Assembly (NCBI RefSeq): GCF_004328075.1
Contig: NZ_SJFN01000042.1
Coordinates: 1-35,856 of the forward strand
Reading direction: 5' to 3'
DNA from: Siculibacillus lacustris
GTDB taxonomy: Bacteria; Pseudomonadota; Alphaproteobacteria; Rhizobiales; Ancalomicrobiaceae
Length of the DNA: 35,856 nt
This document shows positions 1-8,283 of the stretch, in pieces (position 1 is the stretch's first letter; each line of letters begins with the position of its first letter). A model generated the notes under the pieces. It worked only from the letters and a program-made list of their open reading frames with translations. It had not been told where the DNA came from and ran no database searches. The translations under genes and the position numbers were made by a program.

Positions 1-2586
1 GCCACCGGCAGCTCCTTCGACCTCGCCGGCGGCAACGACAAGCTGGTGCTCGGCGCCTTCGTCAACACGGTCACGGTGTCGAACATCGAGACGGTGGTCG
101 GCGCGGCTTCGTCCGACACGGTGACGCTGGCCACCCAGTTCACCGGCGGCACCCTCGATCTGGGCGCCGGCAGCGACAAGCTGACCCTCGGCCTGTTCGA
201 CAACACGGTGACGGTCGCCGGCATCGAAACGGTGATCGGCGTCGGTTCGGCCGACGTGGTGACCCTCGCGGCGGCGACCACCGGTGTGATCCTCGACCTC
301 GGCGGCGGCATCGACCAGCTGACCTTCGCGGCGGCGGGTGCGACGGTGACGGTCGCCAACATCGAGACAGTGACGGGTTCGGCGGTCGCCGATCTCGTGA
401 CCCTCAACGCCCAGTCGACCGGGTCGACCTATGATCTGGCCGACGGCAACGACCGGCTGATCCTCGGGGCCTTCACCAATACGGTGACGGTGACCAACGT
501 CGAGACGGTGACCGGCGGCATCTCCGGCGACACCGTGACCTTCGGCGCGGCCTTCACCGGCGGCACCGTCGACCTCGGCGCCGGCAGCGACAGCCTGAGC
601 TTCGACGCGACCGGCGCGACCGTGACCCTCGCCAATGTCGAGACCGTGACCGGCCTCGCCGGCGACGATCTCGTCACCTTCTCGGCGGCGGTGACCGACC
701 TGACGGCCGATCTCGGCGCCGGCGGCGACAAGCTGGTGCTCGGGGCCTTCGTCAACACCGTCACCCTGGCGAACGTCGAGACGATCATCGGTGGCAACCT
801 CGTCGACACGGTGACCCTGTCCGGGGCCTTCACCGGCGACACCATCGATCTCGGCGGTGGGGCCGACAAGCTGACGCTCGGCACCTTCACCAACACGGTC
901 ACGGTGTCGAACACCGAGACCATCATCGGTGGCGGCTCGGTCGACACCGTGGTGCTGGCGTCGCAGACCACCCGCGGCCTCATCGACCTCGGGGCCGGTG
1001 GTGACAAGCTGACGCTCGGCACCTTCGACAACACGGTGACGGTCGCCAACGTCGAGACGATCACCGGCGCCGCCTCCTCCGACACGGTGAGCTTCGCCGC
1101 TCAGGCGACCGGCTCGACGGTCGATCTCGGCGACGGGTCCGACCGACTGATCCTCGGTGGCTTCACCAACACGGTGACGGTCAGCAACGTCGAGACGATC
1201 ACCGGCGGCCTGTCGGCCGATACGGTGACGCTGGGTGGCGTGGCCGCCGGCATCGCCATCGACCTCGGGCTGGGGGCCGACGCCCTGACGCTCGGGGCCT
1301 ACGACAACACCGTGACGGTGGCCAACGTCGAAACCATCACCGGTGTCGGCTCCGCCGATCTGGTGACCCTGACGTCCCAGGCGACCGGCTCGACCATCGA
1401 CCTCGGCGGCGGCACCGATACGCTGACGCTGGCGACCTTCATCAACACCGTGACGGTGGCCAATGTCGAAACCCTGACCGGCGGCGCGTCCTCCGACCTG
1501 GTCACGGTCTCGGCTCAGATCACCGGCGCCATGATCGACCTCGGGGTCGGCTCCGACAGTCTGACGCTCGGCACCTTCGACAACACGCTGACCGTCGGCA
1601 ACGTCGAGACGATCACCGGTGGCGCCTCGGCCGATCTGGTGACCCTGTCGGCGCAGGTCCAGCGCGGCACCTTCGACTTCGGTGCCGGAACCGACAGCCT
1701 GACGCTCGGCGCCTTCGTCAACACCGTGACGGTCTCCAACCTCGAGTCCCTGACCGGTGGGGCCTCGGCCGACACCGTCACCTTCGCCGGCCAGGCTACG
1801 GGTGCGACCATCGATCTCTCCGACGGGACCGATCGTCTGACGCTGGCGAACTTCGCCAACACGGTGACGGTCTCCAACGTCGAGACCCTGACCGGTGGTG
1901 CGGTGTCCGACACGGTGACGCTGGGCGGCGCGGGAGCCGGTGGCTTCCTCGACCTCGGCGCGGGCAACGACACGCTGACCCTGAATGCCGCGGGGTCGAC
2001 GGTGACGGCGGCCAATGCCGAGACGATCACCGGCGGAACCGGCGACGACGCGGTGACCGTGTCGGCGGCGAGCGGCGGCATGAACATCGATCTCGGAACC
2101 GGGACCGATCAGCTGACGCTGACCTCCGGCATCACCGCCACGGTGGCGGGTGCCGAGACGATCACCGGCAGCTCGGGGATCGATCTGATCGTCATCTCCG
2201 GGTCGACCGCGGCGACGGTGTCGCTGGGGGCGGGCAACGACCGGGTGGTCTCGGGCCTCGGGGTCGACACTCTGACCGGCGGGGCGGGGGCGGACCAGTT
2301 CGTCTTCACGGCCATCGGCCAGTCCGCGACCGGCTCGGCGGATACGATCACCGACTTCGTGCCGGGATCCGACACGCTGGTGTTCGACAACTCGCTGCTC
2401 ACCGGGACCTTCTCCTACGAGGGCAGCGCGACGCTGACCGCCACGGGCCACAGTCAGGCCTCGTTCGACGACGCCTCGCACACCCTGTCGGTGGATACCG
2501 ACGGCGACGGGACGGCGGACATGGAAATCAAGCTCACGGGCAAGACCGCGGCGGATCTGTCGCTGTCGAACTTCTCCTGGAGCTGA
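1..2586 (+). CDS. Large secreted repeat protein with RTX C-terminus (5' partial)
   Basis: The frame is open from base 1 to the TGA at 2584-2586, so the gene starts upstream and only its last 861 residues are seen. From base 13 to 2082 it consists of fifteen units of exactly 46 residues without indels. The unit pattern is x-I-D-L-G-x-G-x-D-x-L-T-L-G, then N-T-V-T-V-x-N-V-E-T, then T-G-G, then D-T-V-T-L. A shorter sixteenth unit follows. The tail has an RTX-like LGAGND...TGGAGADQFVF segment, then an acidic DTITDF / DTDGDGTAD region ending in a hydrophobic LSNFSWS, as in type I secretion substrates of the serralysin/hemolysin class. Each unit carries a GxGxD half-site resembling a calcium-binding RTX nonapeptide. 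Likely an extracellular, calcium-stabilised beta-rich adhesin or surface-layer protein (inference). No secretion ATPase is in view. Confidence 0.85.
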   Translation, partial: ATGSSFDLAGGNDKLVLGAFVNTVTVSNIETVVGAASSDTVTLATQFTGGTLDLGAGSDKLTLGLFDNTVTVAGIETVIGVGSADVVTLAAATTGVILDLGGGIDQLTFAAAGATVTVANIETVTGSAVADLVTLNAQSTGSTYDLADGNDRLILGAFTNTVTVTNVETVTGGISGDTVTFGAAFTGGTVDLGAGSDSLSFDATGATVTLANVETVTGLAGDDLVTFSAAVTDLTADLGAGGDKLVLGAFVNTVTLANVETIIGGNLVDTVTLSGAFTGDTIDLGGGADKLTLGTFTNTVTVSNTETIIGGGSVDTVVLASQTTRGLIDLGAGGDKLTLGTFDNTVTVANVETITGAASSDTVSFAAQATGSTVDLGDGSDRLILGGFTNTVTVSNVETITGGLSADTVTLGGVAAGIAIDLGLGADALTLGAYDNTVTVANVETITGVGSADLVTLTSQATGSTIDLGGGTDTLTLATFINTVTVANVETLTGGASSDLVTVSAQITGAMIDLGVGSDSLTLGTFDNTLTVGNVETITGGASADLVTLSAQVQRGTFDFGAGTDSLTLGAFVNTVTVSNLESLTGGASADTVTFAGQATGATIDLSDGTDRLTLANFANTVTVSNVETLTGGAVSDTVTLGGAGAGGFLDLGAGNDTLTLNAAGSTVTAANAETITGGTGDDAVTVSAASGGMNIDLGTGTDQLTLTSGITATVAGAETITGSSGIDLIVISGSTAATVSLGAGNDRVVSGLGVDTLTGGAGADQFVFTAIGQSATGSADTITDFVPGSDTLVFDNSLLTGTFSYEGSATLTATGHSQASFDDASHTLSVDTDGDGTADMEIKLTGKTAADLSLSNFSWS
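13..2082 (+). repeat. Fifteen tandem 138-bp coding repeats
   Basis: Fifteen consecutive 138-bp units encode 46 residues each, every unit starting at a residue followed by DL or DF (T-I-D-L-type). The sixteenth unit begins precisely at 2083, so the register is kept over 2,070 bp. Units are diverged rather than identical. Conserved blocks are the GxGxDxLTLG turn, the N-T-V-T-V strand and the E-T-I/V-T-G-G turn. The array probably begins upstream of the window. Confidence 0.9.
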
Positions 2587-2701
2587 CGGGTCGGCGACGG
2601 TGCTGGACAGGCCTCGCGGCTTTCTGGCATCGTCCTCGAACGATCGTCCGAATCGGTCTTCGGACCGGACCGAACGGGGCGGCGCGCAGGCGTGGCCCCG
2701 T

Positions 2702-2735
2702 TCGCGATTCCGGGGAGGCGCGGGGCGAATCGCGA
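2702..2735. other. 9-bp inverted repeat ahead of the DUF6165 gene
   Basis: TCGCGATTC (2702-2710) and GAATCGCGA (2727-2735) are perfectly complementary across a 16-nt G-rich loop. The repeat lies 27 nt before the next ATG and about 115 nt after the stop of the repeat-protein gene. No T-tract follows on either strand, so it is not a canonical intrinsic terminator. It may be an operator, an mRNA structure near the start site, or chance in GC-rich DNA. Confidence 0.35.
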
Positions 2736-2762
2736 GCGGGACGGCCGAGGCGGGACCTGACG

Positions 2763-3143
2763 ATGATCGAAGTGCCGGTATCCTGGGGTGAACTGGTCGA
2801 CAAGATCACCATTCTGGAAATCAAGAACGAGCGCATCACCGATGCGGACAAGCGCGCCAACGTCGCGACCGAGCTCGAGCTGCTGCGCGGCCGCCTCGCC
2901 GGGGTGCGGCTCGACGACGCAGTGCGGGCGACCACGGCGGCCCTGAAGCGGGTCAACGAGGAGCTCTGGGACATCGAGGACGAGATCCGCGACCAGGAGC
3001 GCGCCGGCACCTTCGGGGCGCGCTTCATCGAACTGGCGCGCGCGGTCTACCGCACCAACGATCGCCGCATGGACCTCAAGCGGGCGATCAACGTCGCGCT
3101 GGGTTCGGCGATCCACGAAGAAAAGTCCTACCAGCCCTATTGA
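2763..3143 (+). CDS. DUF6165 family protein
   Basis: 126 residues. The N-terminus M-I-E-V-P-V-S-W-G-E-L-V-D-K-I-T-I-L-E-I is the family signature as I remember it for DUF6165. The rest is a charged, largely helical protein with coiled-coil character (residues about 25-100), no signal peptide and no membrane segment, so probably cytoplasmic. The molecular function of the family is unknown to me; members tend to sit beside glycosyltransferase and TPR genes, as here (the TPR-GT gene begins 64 bp downstream on the same strand). The ribosome-binding site is weak (GAGGCGGGA ahead of the ATG at 2763). A co-transcribed accessory role in glycan assembly is inference. Confidence 0.75.
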   Translation: MIEVPVSWGELVDKITILEIKNERITDADKRANVATELELLRGRLAGVRLDDAVRATTAALKRVNEELWDIEDEIRDQERAGTFGARFIELARAVYRTNDRRMDLKRAINVALGSAIHEEKSYQPY

Positions 3144-3207
3144 TCCGCAGGGTCCGGGCGCCGGACCGGCGGCCGACGTCGCACGGGCGACGAGGAGCTC
3201 CCAAGCG

Positions 3208-6200
3208 ATGGCTCAGCCGAAGTCGCGCGATATGCTGATCGCCCGCGGTCGCGATCTGCAGGCCGCCGGCGCGGCGGCCGAGGCGGAGAGCTTCTATCGG
3301 GCGATCCTCGACGACGACCCCGACGATCACGAGGCCCTGCATCTGCTCGGGGTGGCGGCGCATCAGCGCGGCGACCATGCCGGGGCGGTGGCGACGATCC
3401 GCGGCGTGCTCGAACGGCGGCCCGACTACGTGCCGGCCTGGCAGAATCTGGTGCTGCCGCTGCTCGAACTCGATCGCGTCGAAGAGGCGGTGGCCTGTGG
3501 CCGACGGGCGGTCGATCTCGCCCCCGACAAGATCGGCGCGCGGGTCAATCTGGCGCGGGCGCTGATCCGCGCCGAACGCTTGGGCGAGGCCGAGACGGTG
3601 ATTCGGGCGGCGATGGCGATCGATCCGCGCGATCCGATCCCGCTGTGCCAACTCGGCCACATCCGCCTGATCGGCGCCGCGCCGGAGGCGGCCGAGCAGC
3701 TGTTCGCCCAGGCGATCGCCGTGGCGCCGACCCATGTCGAGGCGCTCTACAACCGCGGCGTGGCGTTGCAGACGATGCTGCGCGACGACGAGGCGGCGGA
3801 GAGCTATCGCCGGGCGCTGGCGCTCGATCCCGATCATCGCGGTGCCCGGCTCAACCTCGGGGTGGCGCTGCGGGCGGTCGGGCGGGTCGGCGAGGCGCTG
3901 GCGGTGTGGCGCGGCTTCACCATCGATCCGGAGAGCTGGCCGGAACTCGCCTACGACATCGCCTGTGCCCATCTCCTCGCCGGCGACTGGCGGGCGGCGT
4001 GGCGCGGCTACGAGCATCGGCTGACCGCGACGCGGCCCTTCGTGCGGCCGCCGGCGACCACCGCGCCGCGCTGGGACGGCCGGCCGCTGCCGGGCGAAAC
4101 CCTGATGGTCCATCACGAGCAGGGGCTCGGCGACACCATCCAGTTCGTGCGCTTCCTGACGGAGATCGCCGGGCGGGTCGGGCGGGTAGTGTTCGTGTGC
4201 CAGCCGGCGCTCGCGGCGCTGCTCGCCGATGCGGCGCCCTTCGTCACCGGTGCGGCGACGCTGGTGGTCGAGGGCGAGACGATCCCCGACCATGCGGTGT
4301 GGTCGCCGCTCCTGTCGCTGCCCGGCCTCGTCGATCTCGATCGGGCGAACGTGCCGTCGCGGGTGCCCTATCTGGCGGCCCAGCCGGAGCGCGTCGCCGC
4401 CTGGGCGCGCCACTTCGCGTCGGTCGAAGCCGGACGGCCGACGCCGTTCCGGGTCGGGCTGGTGTGGCAGGGCAATCCCAAGGCGCCGGTCGAGAAGGGG
4501 CGGTCGATCCCGCTCGCGGCCTTCGCGCCGCTGGCGGCGGTCGAGGGCGTCGCCTTCCACGCTCTCCAGAAGGGGCCCGGCCGGGAGCAGACCCCGCCGC
4601 CGGGAATGGAGCTCGGCGACCTCGGGCCGGCCTTCGACGAGGGCGGTGGTGCCTTCCTCGACACCGCGGCGGTGATCGCCTCGCTCGATCTGGTGATCAC
4701 CTCGGACACCTCGGTCGCCCATGTCGCCGGCGCCCTGGGGCGGCCGGTGTGGCTGATCGCCAAGCGGGTGCCGGAATGGCGTTGGGGCACGACGGGCGGC
4801 GCGAGCCCATGGTATCCGACGCTGCGGATCTTCCGCCAGAGCGTCGCCGACGACTGGTCGGGGCCGATGGCCGCGGCGGCGGCCGATCTGGCGGTGCTGG
4901 TCGGGCTGCGGCACGGAGCCGGTCCGGGCGAAGGTGAGTCGGCTAACCAACTGTTCGAAGCCGGCGCGCAGGCCCATGGCGCCGGGCGCTGGGCGGAAGC
5001 CGTGGCGGCCTTCGCCAAGGTCGCGCGCGTCGCGCCGCGCTCGGCGCAGGTGCTGAACTTCCTCGGCATGGCGATGATCGAGGCCGGCGGCAATGCCCGC
5101 GCGGTGCTCGGTGCGGCGCTGCCGATCGTCGCCCATTCGGTGGCGCTGTCGCCGGACGATCCGGGCCTGTTCGCCAATCTGGCGGTGCTCCTGAAGCGGC
5201 GTGGCGATCTCGACGACGCGCGCTTCGCCCTGCTCCATGCGCTGCGCGTCGATCCGGCGCACAAGGCGGCCGGAGCCAATCTGATCAACGTCGAGACGGC
5301 GCGCGGCGACGGCGCCGCGGCCTCGGCGCGGGCGCTCGAGGTGGCGCGGCGCCACCCGACCGACGCCGGCGTCCAGGCCACCGCGGCCGAGGCGCTGCGC
5401 GCCGCGGGGCGGAACGACGAGGCGATCGCCGCGGCGACCCGGGCGGTTCGGTTGGCGCCGAAGGACGCCCGCCACCGCGTGGCGCTGGGACGGATGCGTT
5501 CCGCGGCGGGGGACAGCGACGGCGCGGCGCGGGCCTGGGAAGAGGCCCTGGCGATCGCCCCGAAGGACGCCGATGCGCTCTCCAATCTCGGCGTCCACGA
5601 ACGCAGCCACGGCGAGACCGGGTTGTCGCTGTGGCTGGCGCGGCGGGCGGTCGAGGCCGATCCGGCCCATGCCGACGCCTGGAGCAATCTCGGCATCGCC
5701 GCGGGCGAACGCGAGCGGCCCGACGAGGCGCGCGAGGCCTTCGCCCGGGCGATCGCGCTGCGGCCGAGCCACGCCGACGCGCGCATGGCCTACGGCATGT
5801 CGCTGCTCGCGGAAGGGCGCTATGCCGAGGGCCTGCCGGAATACGAATGGCGGCTGAAAAGCACCCGTCTCGGCCTCGACAACCGGCCCGCGCGGATCCC
5901 GCCGTGGGGGGGGCAAGACCCGCGCGGCCGGCGCTTCCTGATCGTCGCGGAACAGGGGTTCGGCGACGCGGTGCAGTTCGTGCGCTATGCCGCGGTGCTC
6001 AAGGCGGCCGGGGCGGCGGCGGTGTGGGTCGGCGCGCGCAGCCGCCTGAAACGCCTGCTGGCCGGGGCGACCGGCGTCGACGGAGTGATCGGCGAGGGCG
6101 ATTCGCTGCCGCCGGTCGATTTCCACGCCCATCTGATGAGCCTGCCGCATCTGACCGGCACCCGGGTCGAGACCATCCCGGCGCCGGTGCCCTACATCCG

Positions 6201-8283
6201 GCCGGATCCCGAGCGCACCACCGCCTGGGCGGCGCGACTGGCGGCCCGGACCGGCTTCCGGGTCGGACTGGTGTGGCAGGGCAATCCCGATCCGCAGGTC
6301 GATCGCGGCCGCTCGATCGCGCTCGCCGCGCTGGCGCCGCTCGCGGCGATTCCCGGCGTGCGGCTGATCGCCCTGCAGAAGGGACCGGGCAGCGAGCAGA
6401 TCACCGCGGTCGCCGAGCGCATGACGGTGGAGAGCCTCGGCGAGGACTTCGACGCCGGGCCCGACGCCTTCGCCGACACCGCGGCGGTGATCGCCAATCT
6501 CGATCTGGTGATCGCCACCGATACCGCCGTGCCGCATCTCGCCGGCGCCCTCGGGCGACCGGTGTGGCTCCTGCTCAAGGCGCGGCCGGAATGGCGCTGG
6601 CTCGACGGGCGCGGCGATTCGCCGTGGTATCCGACTGCGCGACTGTTCCGTCAGAGCATCGCCGATCCGCCGGGCGAGGCGCGCTGGACGCCGGTGGTCG
6701 CCCATCTGGCGGCGGAACTGGCCCGCCTCGTGGCCGGCGACCGCTCGCGCCTCCACGACGTCACGCCGCCGCCGGCCCGCCCGTCGCCGAAGCCCCGGAC
6801 GATCGCCGCCCGCTTCGCCGCGGCGCTCGCCGCCCATCGTGCCGGTCGCCACGACGAGGCGCGGCGCGGCTATGCCGATCTCCTGGCCGAGGACGGCGCC
6901 CACGGTGAAGCGCTGCACATGACCGGGGCCCTGGCGCTGCAAGAGGGCAGGCATGCCCGCGCGGCGTTCTTCTTCGCCTGCGCCCGGGCGGCGGGGCTTT
7001 CGACCGGGGAACTCGCCACCAACACCGCGGTGGCGCTGCGCCACCTCGGCCGCCTCGGCGAGGCGGAGGTGATGCTGCGGCGGGTGCTCGCCGAGACGCC
7101 GACCACGGAAGCGGCGCTGGCGCTCGGCAACGTGCTGCGCGATCAGGACCGGGCCGAAGCCGCGGTCGAGGCAATGAAGACCGCGGTGCGGCTGGCGCCG
7201 AAATCGGTCAAGGCGCTGCGCGGCCTCGGCAATGCCCTGCGCGACGACCAGGAGGTGACCCTCGCCTTGAAGGTCTTCGACCGGGCGGTCAAGCTCGACG
7301 GGGCCGACGCCGAGTTGCGGCTCGATCGGGCCCATGCGCTGCTCCAGGCCGGGCGCCTGAAGGAGGGCTTCGCCGAATATGCCTGGCGCTGGAAGAGCGC
7401 CGAGTTGCGGCCCCATCCCTACACCGCCCCGCAATGGGACGGGACGCGGCTGCGCGGCCGCACCCTGTTCGTGCACGGCGAGCAGGGGCTCGGCGATCAG
7501 ATCCAGTTCCTGCGTTTCGTGATCGGCGCCGCCCAGCGCGGCGGCCGGGTGGTGGTCGGGCTCAGGCGGCAGTTGATCGCGCTGGCCCGCACGCTGCCGG
7601 TGCCGGCCGGATGCGTGATCGAATTCGCCGCGGAAGGCGGCGCGGTGCCGGCGCACGATCTGCAGATCCCGCTGCTCGGCCTGCCGGAAGTGCTCGGCAC
7701 CGATCTCGCCGACCTGCCGGGCAAAGTGCCCTATCTCGCCGCCGATCCGGCGCGGGTGGCGGCGTGGCGGGCGCGCTTTGCCGACGACCGCCGGCTCAAG
7801 GTCGGGCTGATCTGGCAGGGCAATCCTTCGGCCAAGGCCGATCGCGGGCGCTCGCCGCCGCTCGCCGCGCTGGCGCCGCTCGCCGCCCTCGACGGGGTGC
7901 GGCTGATCGTGCTGCAGAAGGAACACGGGCTCGATCAGCTGGCCGGGGTCGGCTTCGCCGATCGGCTGGAGCGGCCGGCGGCCGACTTCGACGCCGGACC
8001 CGATGCCTTCCTCGATACCGCGGCGGCGATGAAGGCGCTCGATCTGGTGGTCGCCTCGGACACCGCGGCGGCCCATCTCGCCGGCGCGCTCGGGCGGCCG
8101 GCGCTCTTGATGCTCAAGCGCTCGGCCGACTGGCGCTGGCTCAAGGGGCGCGAGGATTCACCGTGGTACCCGAGCCTGACGCTGGTGCGCCAGTCGCGGC
8201 CGGGCGACTGGGGGGCGGTGGCGGCGCGGGTCGCCGAGGTGGTGGCCGAGGAGGTCGCGGCGCGCGACGGGAGACGGCGATGA
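3208..8283 (+). CDS. Triple-module TPR / GT9-like glycosyltransferase protein
   Basis: 1691 residues, made of three successive copies of one architecture: TPR helices followed by a glycosyltransferase-9-like (ADP-heptose transferase fold) domain. Module 1 spans about 1-570, module 2 about 580-1175, module 3 about 1195-1691. Each GT part has the E-Q-G-L/F-G-D-x-I/V-Q-F motif (near 305, 915 and 1425), a V-W/I-W-Q-G-N-P block followed by GRS (near 420, 1020, 1533), and the GT9-type D-T-x-x-x-H-x-A-G-A-L-G-R-P motif (near 500, 1105, 1617) followed by WRW and SPWYPT. Single-module versions are the usual form of this family; a triple fusion is unusual. The ATG at 3208 has GAGGAG upstream. There is no signal peptide, so it is probably cytosolic. 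It probably transfers sugars to a protein or surface glycan; the acceptor is unknown. Confidence 0.85.
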   Translation: MAQPKSRDMLIARGRDLQAAGAAAEAESFYRAILDDDPDDHEALHLLGVAAHQRGDHAGAVATIRGVLERRPDYVPAWQNLVLPLLELDRVEEAVACGRRAVDLAPDKIGARVNLARALIRAERLGEAETVIRAAMAIDPRDPIPLCQLGHIRLIGAAPEAAEQLFAQAIAVAPTHVEALYNRGVALQTMLRDDEAAESYRRALALDPDHRGARLNLGVALRAVGRVGEALAVWRGFTIDPESWPELAYDIACAHLLAGDWRAAWRGYEHRLTATRPFVRPPATTAPRWDGRPLPGETLMVHHEQGLGDTIQFVRFLTEIAGRVGRVVFVCQPALAALLADAAPFVTGAATLVVEGETIPDHAVWSPLLSLPGLVDLDRANVPSRVPYLAAQPERVAAWARHFASVEAGRPTPFRVGLVWQGNPKAPVEKGRSIPLAAFAPLAAVEGVAFHALQKGPGREQTPPPGMELGDLGPAFDEGGGAFLDTAAVIASLDLVITSDTSVAHVAGALGRPVWLIAKRVPEWRWGTTGGASPWYPTLRIFRQSVADDWSGPMAAAAADLAVLVGLRHGAGPGEGESANQLFEAGAQAHGAGRWAEAVAAFAKVARVAPRSAQVLNFLGMAMIEAGGNARAVLGAALPIVAHSVALSPDDPGLFANLAVLLKRRGDLDDARFALLHALRVDPAHKAAGANLINVETARGDGAAASARALEVARRHPTDAGVQATAAEALRAAGRNDEAIAAATRAVRLAPKDARHRVALGRMRSAAGDSDGAARAWEEALAIAPKDADALSNLGVHERSHGETGLSLWLARRAVEADPAHADAWSNLGIAAGERERPDEAREAFARAIALRPSHADARMAYGMSLLAEGRYAEGLPEYEWRLKSTRLGLDNRPARIPPWGGQDPRGRRFLIVAEQGFGDAVQFVRYAAVLKAAGAAAVWVGARSRLKRLLAGATGVDGVIGEGDSLPPVDFHAHLMSLPHLTGTRVETIPAPVPYIRPDPERTTAWAARLAARTGFRVGLVWQGNPDPQVDRGRSIALAALAPLAAIPGVRLIALQKGPGSEQITAVAERMTVESLGEDFDAGPDAFADTAAVIANLDLVIATDTAVPHLAGALGRPVWLLLKARPEWRWLDGRGDSPWYPTARLFRQSIADPPGEARWTPVVAHLAAELARLVAGDRSRLHDVTPPPARPSPKPRTIAARFAAALAAHRAGRHDEARRGYADLLAEDGAHGEALHMTGALALQEGRHARAAFFFACARAAGLSTGELATNTAVALRHLGRLGEAEVMLRRVLAETPTTEAALALGNVLRDQDRAEAAVEAMKTAVRLAPKSVKALRGLGNALRDDQEVTLALKVFDRAVKLDGADAELRLDRAHALLQAGRLKEGFAEYAWRWKSAELRPHPYTAPQWDGTRLRGRTLFVHGEQGLGDQIQFLRFVIGAAQRGGRVVVGLRRQLIALARTLPVPAGCVIEFAAEGGAVPAHDLQIPLLGLPEVLGTDLADLPGKVPYLAADPARVAAWRARFADDRRLKVGLIWQGNPSAKADRGRSPPLAALAPLAALDGVRLIVLQKEHGLDQLAGVGFADRLERPAADFDAGPDAFLDTAAAMKALDLVVASDTAAAHLAGALGRPALLMLKRSADWRWLKGREDSPWYPSLTLVRQSRPGDWGAVAARVAEVVAEEVAARDGRRR

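Noticed and set aside
13-2082. CRISPR array, suggested by regular repetition
   Set aside because: The 138-bp period is an in-frame protein repeat without identical short repeats and unique spacers.
3088-8076. A 1662-codon open frame on the minus strand opposite the triple TPR-GT gene
   Set aside because: It mirrors the plus-strand gene with an Arg/Gly/Pro/His-rich, low-complexity composition and no domain; it exists because stop codons are rare in this phase of GC-rich DNA.
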